NCBI GenBank assembly: GCA_019348335.1
Contig: JAHWJR010000142.1
Span: forward strand, 1 to 5,205
Direction: 5' to 3'
DNA: 5,205 nucleotides
Source: Actinomycetota bacterium
Lineage (GTDB): Bacteria > Actinomycetota > Acidimicrobiia > Acidimicrobiales > CADCSY01
Shown here: piece after piece, positions 1-5,205 of the stretch
Position numbering within the stretch: position 1 is the stretch's first letter
Layout of the letters: the number at the start of each line of letters is the position of its first letter
Translations under genes and position numbers: made by a program
Notes under the pieces: generated by a model
Databases searched by the model: none
Seen by the model: the letters and a program-made list of their open reading frames with translations, nothing else
What the model was told of the DNA's origin: nothing

Positions 1-1697
1 TCGCTCAGGCGAGCGGAGACCTGGGTGGCCGCCAGCGAGTGGCCACCGACGTCGAAGAAGTCGTCGTTCACGCCGATGTCGTCCCGGCCCAGCACCTCCT
101 GCCACACCGAGAGCACCATCTCCTCCATCGGGTCGCGTGGGCCCACGGAGGTCCGGGCCTCGGGGCCTCGCTCGCCGTCGCTCTGCCCGGCCAGCTCGTC
201 GGCCAGCAGGTCCTTGCGCACCTTGCCCGAGGCGTTGCGGGGCAGCTCGTCGACCACGGCGATGCGATGGGGCACCTTGTGCTCGGCCAGGCGCCGGCGG
301 ACGAAGCCCTGGAGCTCTCGGGGGGTGGCGGCGCTGCGCAGGACCACGGCGGCGGCCACGTCCTGGCCGAGGACGGGATGGGGAACGCCGACGACCGCCG
401 CCTCGGCGACGGCGGGGTGGTGCAGGAGGGCGTCCTCGACCTCCAGCGTGGAGACGTTCGTCCCTCCGGTGACCACCAGGTCCTTCTTGCGGTCGTCGAC
501 GTAGAGGTTGCCCTCGTCGTCGAGATGCCCGAGGTCGCCGGTGCGCAGCCAGTCGCCGGCGAAGGCGGCGGCGGTGGCCTCCGGGTCGCGGTAGTACCCC
601 CGGCGGGGGGCCCCCGGCCGCCGGAGCCAGATCTCGCCGGTGCCGCCGGCGGGCACGTCGCCGCCCGAGTCGTCGACCACCCGCACCTCGGTGCCTCCCA
701 CCGGCCGGCCCACCGAGCCGGGGTGGCGCTCGGCGCCGACCAGGAGCGTCCGGGCGGTGCCCGACTCGGTCAGGGCGTAGGCGTTGCACAGGGTGGCGTT
801 GGGGAAGGCCGCGGCCAGGGCGGGCAGGAGCGCCGGCGGGAGCGGCGCCGAGGACAGGGTCACCCGCTCGACCGACGACAGGTCGGAGGTGCGCCAGGCA
901 CCGGAGGCCACGAGGACCTGAGCCATGGCCGGGACCAGTTGGAGGCGGGTGACGCCGTGCTCGGCCACCGCCGCGCACAGCTCCTCGGGGTCGAACGCCG
1001 CCAGGGCCACCGCGGTGACGCCGGACCGGCGCAGCGGGAGACGGAGCACCTCCTGGCCGGCGTTGGTGCCGACGGGGAAGGCGTGCAGGAACGCCACCCG
1101 GGCTGGCGCGCCGGCGTCACCGCTCGGGCCGCCGCCGGCGGTCACCGAGCCGGGAAGCTCGTGGAACAACAGGTTGGCGTGCGAGCAGGCCACGCCCTTG
1201 GGCGTGCCGGTGGTGCCCGAGGTGTAGATGATCTCGGCCAGGTCGCCGGGCTCGGCCGGTACCTGGAACGGCCTGCCGTCGTCGCTGCCGCCGTTGCCGG
1301 CCAGCTCCTCGACCGGCACCGCCCACGGGGCTCCGGCCACCGCCCCCAACAGGTCGGCGGGCGCCACCGCGCCGGCGGCCCCGCAGTGGCGCAACACCTG
1401 GTCGAGCTCCGGGCCGGCGAAGCGGGGGCCGACGGGGACGGCGGCGGCGCCGGCCCGGTGCACGGCGGCGTAGCCGGCGGCGTAGTCGGTCCAGCGGGCG
1501 GTGTCGAAGCACAGCGCCACCCGGTCGCCCCGGCGGACGCCGCGGGCCACCAGCCCTCGGCCCAGGGCGTCGGCGCGCCGGTCCCACTCGCCGTAGGTGA
1601 GGGCGGCGCCCCGGTGCACCCGCAGGGCGACGGCGTCGGGGGCCTCCGACGCCCGCTGGCGCAGCAGGTCGGGGAGGACCTTCGGGCCGGCGGGCAC
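1..1697 (-). CDS. NRPS-type adenylation-carrier (A-T) protein, partial at its C-terminal end
   Basis: Activates a carboxylic acid with ATP and loads it onto its own carrier domain. Seen: adenylation core motifs in order: A3 YTSGTTGTPKG (residues 158-168), A5-like NAYALTESGT (305-314), A7 LRTGDL (384-389), A8 region DDRKKDLVVTGGTNV (401-415), and A10 PRNASGKVRK (486-495) with the expected catalytic Lys492. A peptidyl-carrier domain follows, with FFDVGGHSLAATQ (547-559); Ser554 (bases 38-36) is the predicted phosphopantetheine site. At least 565 residues are present and the frame is open at base 1, so further domains may follow. GTG at 1697 is the only good start in frame: it lies 5 nt after the permease stop and leads straight into a typical A-domain N-terminus (LLRQRASEAPDAVAL). 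No Shine-Dalgarno is visible, so translational coupling is likely; a CTG at 1706 overlapping the stop is a weaker alternative. The A4/A5 region looks more like acyl- or aryl-acid ligases than classic amino-acid A domains, so the substrate is unassigned. The family is near certain; the biological role is not. Confidence 0.93.
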   Translation of the reverse strand, partial: MPAGPKVLPDLLRQRASEAPDAVALRVHRGAALTYGEWDRRADALGRGLVARGVRRGDRVALCFDTARWTDYAAGYAAVHRAGAAAVPVGPRFAGPELDQVLRHCGAAGAVAPADLLGAVAGAPWAVPVEELAGNGGSDDGRPFQVPAEPGDLAEIIYTSGTTGTPKGVACSHANLLFHELPGSVTAGGGPSGDAGAPARVAFLHAFPVGTNAGQEVLRLPLRRSGVTAVALAAFDPEELCAAVAEHGVTRLQLVPAMAQVLVASGAWRTSDLSSVERVTLSSAPLPPALLPALAAAFPNATLCNAYALTESGTARTLLVGAERHPGSVGRPVGGTEVRVVDDSGGDVPAGGTGEIWLRRPGAPRRGYYRDPEATAAAFAGDWLRTGDLGHLDDEGNLYVDDRKKDLVVTGGTNVSTLEVEDALLHHPAVAEAAVVGVPHPVLGQDVAAAVVLRSAATPRELQGFVRRRLAEHKVPHRIAVVDELPRNASGKVRKDLLADELAGQSDGERGPEARTSVGPRDPMEEMVLSVWQEVLGRDDIGVNDDFFDVGGHSLAATQVSARLS

Positions 1698-1702
1698 GGC
1701 CG

Positions 1703-2553
1703 TCAGCTGAGCACCCGGGCCCGGAAGCTGCGGGTGCCGGCGACGGTCAGGAGCACGGTGGAGCCGATGAGCACGCCGTAGATGGGCAGGAGCGGCATGT
1801 GGGGCACGCCCACGGTCAGCGCCGCCCGGAAGCCCTCGCTCATGTACACGAGGGGGTTGACCAGCACCAGGGCCTTCAGCCAGGGGATGGGGGTCAGGGC
1901 ATCCCACGGGTAGAAGATGGCGCCGAAGAAGGCGAGGGGCAGCGCCAAGAAGCTGGCCAGCATGGGCACCGAGCGCGGCTCGAAGCGACTGCCCACGACC
2001 AGGCCGAGCGCCGCGGAGGTGGTGCAGGCCAGGGGGGTGATGGTCAGCAGCACCGGCCAGTTGACCGAGAGGAAGACCGGGGTGGCGGGCACGAAGGCGG
2101 CCACGGGGAACACCACCAGCCCGGCGAACAGCCCCTGGAGGGCGCCGGCCACGACCTTCTCCAGGGCGATGGTGGTCACCGTGGTGGGCGCCATGACCCG
2201 GTCCTCCAGCTCGTTGGTGATGTCGAGCTCCCGGCCCATGGGCAACGCCACCCGGAACAGCCCCTGGAAGATCACCGACTGGGCCACCATGCCACCGACC
2301 AGCAGGGTGGAGAACTTGGCCGCGCCCTCGGTACCGCCCACCGCCTGGCCGATGTTGGGGAACACGTAGGTGAACACGAAGGCCAGCATGAGCGGCTGCA
2401 TGATGGTGTTGGCCAGGAACTCGCCCAGCCCCTTGTCCAGCACGGTGAGGTCCCGCAGCAACAGGGCACGGAAGGTGGTCCACCCGGTGGAGCGGGGCCG
2501 GGCGGAGGCGGGAGCGCCGGTGGCGTCGACGCCGGCCGGGACGCTGGTGGTGG

Positions 2554-2557
<4 letters not shown>
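1703..2557 (-). CDS. ABC-2 type transporter permease (DrrB-like)
   Basis: Membrane subunit of an export ABC transporter, 284 residues, a normal length for the DrrB/NodJ-type ABC-2 family. Seen: a polar N-terminus (about 1-45), then roughly six hydrophobic stretches at about 50-68, 84-102, 129-156, 168-190, 197-216 and 256-274. The stretch ELDITNELEDRVMAPTT (110-126), before the third hydrophobic segment, and FYPWDALTPIPWLKALVLVN (215-234), near the end, are typical of the family. The GTG start at 2557 overlaps the TGA of the upstream ATPase by 4 nt (GTGA) and has a good ribosome binding site. The frame stays open upstream to about 2776, but that extension runs over the ATPase Walker B to H-loop region in another frame and is not coding. 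The partner is evidently the ABC ATPase domain encoded just upstream; two permeases and two ATPase domains would normally assemble. The cargo is unknown; a metabolite or glycolipid export role is inferred from the family and neighbours. Confidence 0.93.
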
Positions 2558-4584
<2,027 letters not shown>

Positions 4585-4590
4585 GTCAGG

Positions 4591-4596
4591 AATGTA
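4591..4596 (-). promoter_or_regulatory. Possible -10 hexamer for the GT-ABC operon
   Basis: TACATT on the minus strand fits the actinobacterial TAnnnT pattern and ends 6 nt before the GTG at 4584. The predicted transcription start would fall on or next to the start codon, giving a leaderless mRNA, which agrees with the lack of a well-placed Shine-Dalgarno. No convincing -35 box is present. The match is short and could be chance. Confidence 0.3.
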
Positions 4597-4646
4597 GGTC
4601 CCCGCTGAAGCATGATGCGCCCCGGCACACGGCCACGACCCCTGGG

Positions 4647-4652
4647 TAGCGT
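4647..4652 (+). promoter_or_regulatory. Possible -10 hexamer for the alpha/beta hydrolase
   Basis: TAGCGT fits TAnnnT and ends 8 nt before the GTG at 4661, again consistent with a leaderless transcript. A weak -35 candidate, GGCACA (4624-4629), lies 17 nt upstream and matches TTGACA at only three of six positions. Tentative. Confidence 0.25.
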
Positions 4653-4660
4653 CGCCGGCG

Positions 4661-5205
4661 GTGCGTGCGGTGGCGGCAGACGGTGTCGAGGTGGTGGTGC
4701 ACGACCTCGGCGGGCGGGGCCCCGTGCTGCTCTTCGCCCACGCCGCCGGCTTTCACGGGCGGGTCTGGGCCCCGGTGGCCGACCACCTGACCGACCGGTT
4801 CCGCTGCATCGCCTTCGACGCCCGCGGCCACGGCGAGTCGGGACGGCCGGTGACGCCGGCGTTCTGCTGGCAGGAGCTGGCGCTCGACGTCCTTGCCGTG
4901 GTGGATGCCCTCGAGCTCGAGCGCCCCTACGGCGTGGGTCACTCCAGCGGAGGCACCGCCCTGCTGCTGGCCGAGGAGGACCGCCCCGGGACGTTCGCCG
5001 GGCTCTACTGCTTCGAGCCGGTGGTGGTGCCGGCCGAGCCCCCGCTGGGGCGTGACCCCGACAACTGGCTGGCGGCGGCCGCCCGCCGCCGGCGGGACAC
5101 CTTCGCTTCCTGCGAGGAGGCCTACGAGCACTACGCCGGGCGTCCTCCGCTGGCCGGCCTCGACCCGGCCGCCCTCCACGCCTACGTCAGCTACGGCTTC
5201 GACCG
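4661..5205 (+). CDS. Alpha/beta hydrolase, partial (C-terminal end beyond the window)
   Basis: Serine hydrolase of the alpha/beta fold; at least 181 residues are present and the frame is open at the right edge. Seen, numbering from GTG 4661: the oxyanion-hole region FAHAAGFHGRVW (25-36), the conserved FDARGHGESGRP (52-63) after the third core strand, and the nucleophile elbow GHSSGG (93-98) with Ser95 (bases 4943-4945) as the catalytic nucleophile. The catalytic Asp and His lie beyond the window or are not identifiable yet. The frame has a stop at 4613-4615. GTG at 4661 is preferred over GTG at 4670 because it leaves a short lead-in before the first strand; neither has a clear ribosome binding site. 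The fold resembles epoxide hydrolases, haloperoxidase-like esterases and lactonases more than type II thioesterases of NRPS clusters, so substrate and pathway role are unassigned. It is transcribed away from the GT-ABC operon and may share its control region. Confidence 0.88.
   Translation, partial: MRAVAADGVEVVVHDLGGRGPVLLFAHAAGFHGRVWAPVADHLTDRFRCIAFDARGHGESGRPVTPAFCWQELALDVLAVVDALELERPYGVGHSSGGTALLLAEEDRPGTFAGLYCFEPVVVPAEPPLGRDPDNWLAAAARRRRDTFASCEEAYEHYAGRPPLAGLDPAALHAYVSYGFD

Larger units (their letters stand above)
4585..4660. promoter_or_regulatory. Divergent intergenic region between the GT-ABC operon and the hydrolase
   Basis: This 76-nt stretch is the only non-coding DNA of note and must hold the signals for both divergent genes, or at least for the leftward operon. 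It includes a slightly less GC-rich part (about 4585-4618) and a short odd palindrome GCATGATGC (4610-4618), which is too small to call an operator. No terminator, riboswitch-like structure or strong -35 box (TTGACA-like) is seen. Confidence 0.6.

Noticed and set aside
39..1781. 580-codon open frame on the plus strand
   Set aside because: Antisense shadow of the A-T gene, whose minus-strand translation carries all expected adenylation and carrier motifs. The plus-strand product is Gly/Ala/Arg/His-rich with no recognisable domain; such frames are common in very GC-rich DNA.
4610..4618. Short palindrome GCATGATGC as an operator
   Set aside because: Only 4-bp arms around one base and not extendable; expected by chance and not tied to any regulator in the window.
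4612..5055. Plus-strand ATG frame overlapping the hydrolase start
   Set aside because: Arg/Gly/Ala-rich translation in the wrong frame; the hydrolase motifs are in the frame beginning at GTG 4661.
4586..5179. 197-codon minus-strand frame opposite the hydrolase
   Set aside because: The plus strand encodes clear alpha/beta hydrolase motifs here; the antisense product has no recognisable domain and would occupy the whole divergent promoter region.

Overview
The window is very GC-rich (well over two-thirds G+C by eye, with G or C at almost every third codon position) and all four inferred genes begin with GTG. This suggests a high-GC actinobacterium. The family content (NRPS adenylation/carrier protein, DrrAB-type exporter, GT1 glycosyltransferase) fits a secondary-metabolite or complex-glycolipid locus. 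I cannot name a species from the sequence alone.

Layout: a three-gene operon runs leftward on the minus strand from about 4584 to the left edge. It starts with a 676-residue protein (4584-2554) in which a complete GT1-family glycosyltransferase is joined in frame to a complete DrrA-type ABC ATPase. Next is an ABC-2 type permease (2557-1703), whose GTG start overlaps the ATPase stop by 4 nt. Last is an adenylation domain plus peptidyl-carrier domain (1697 to beyond base 1), starting 5 nt after the permease stop and still open at the window edge. Divergently, on the plus strand, an alpha/beta hydrolase starts at about 4661 and runs off the right edge. The 76-nt gap between the divergent genes is the only real intergenic DNA. 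It holds weak promoter-like hexamers placed so that both transcripts could be leaderless.

How they may work together (inference): the adenylation/carrier protein activates and tethers a building block, the GT1 domain glycosylates the product or an intermediate, and the ATPase physically joined to the GT powers the permease that exports the product. The hydrolase could tailor or release a product, but its position does not prove this. The most unusual point is the covalent GT1-ABC ATPase fusion, which would link glycosylation to export in one polypeptide.
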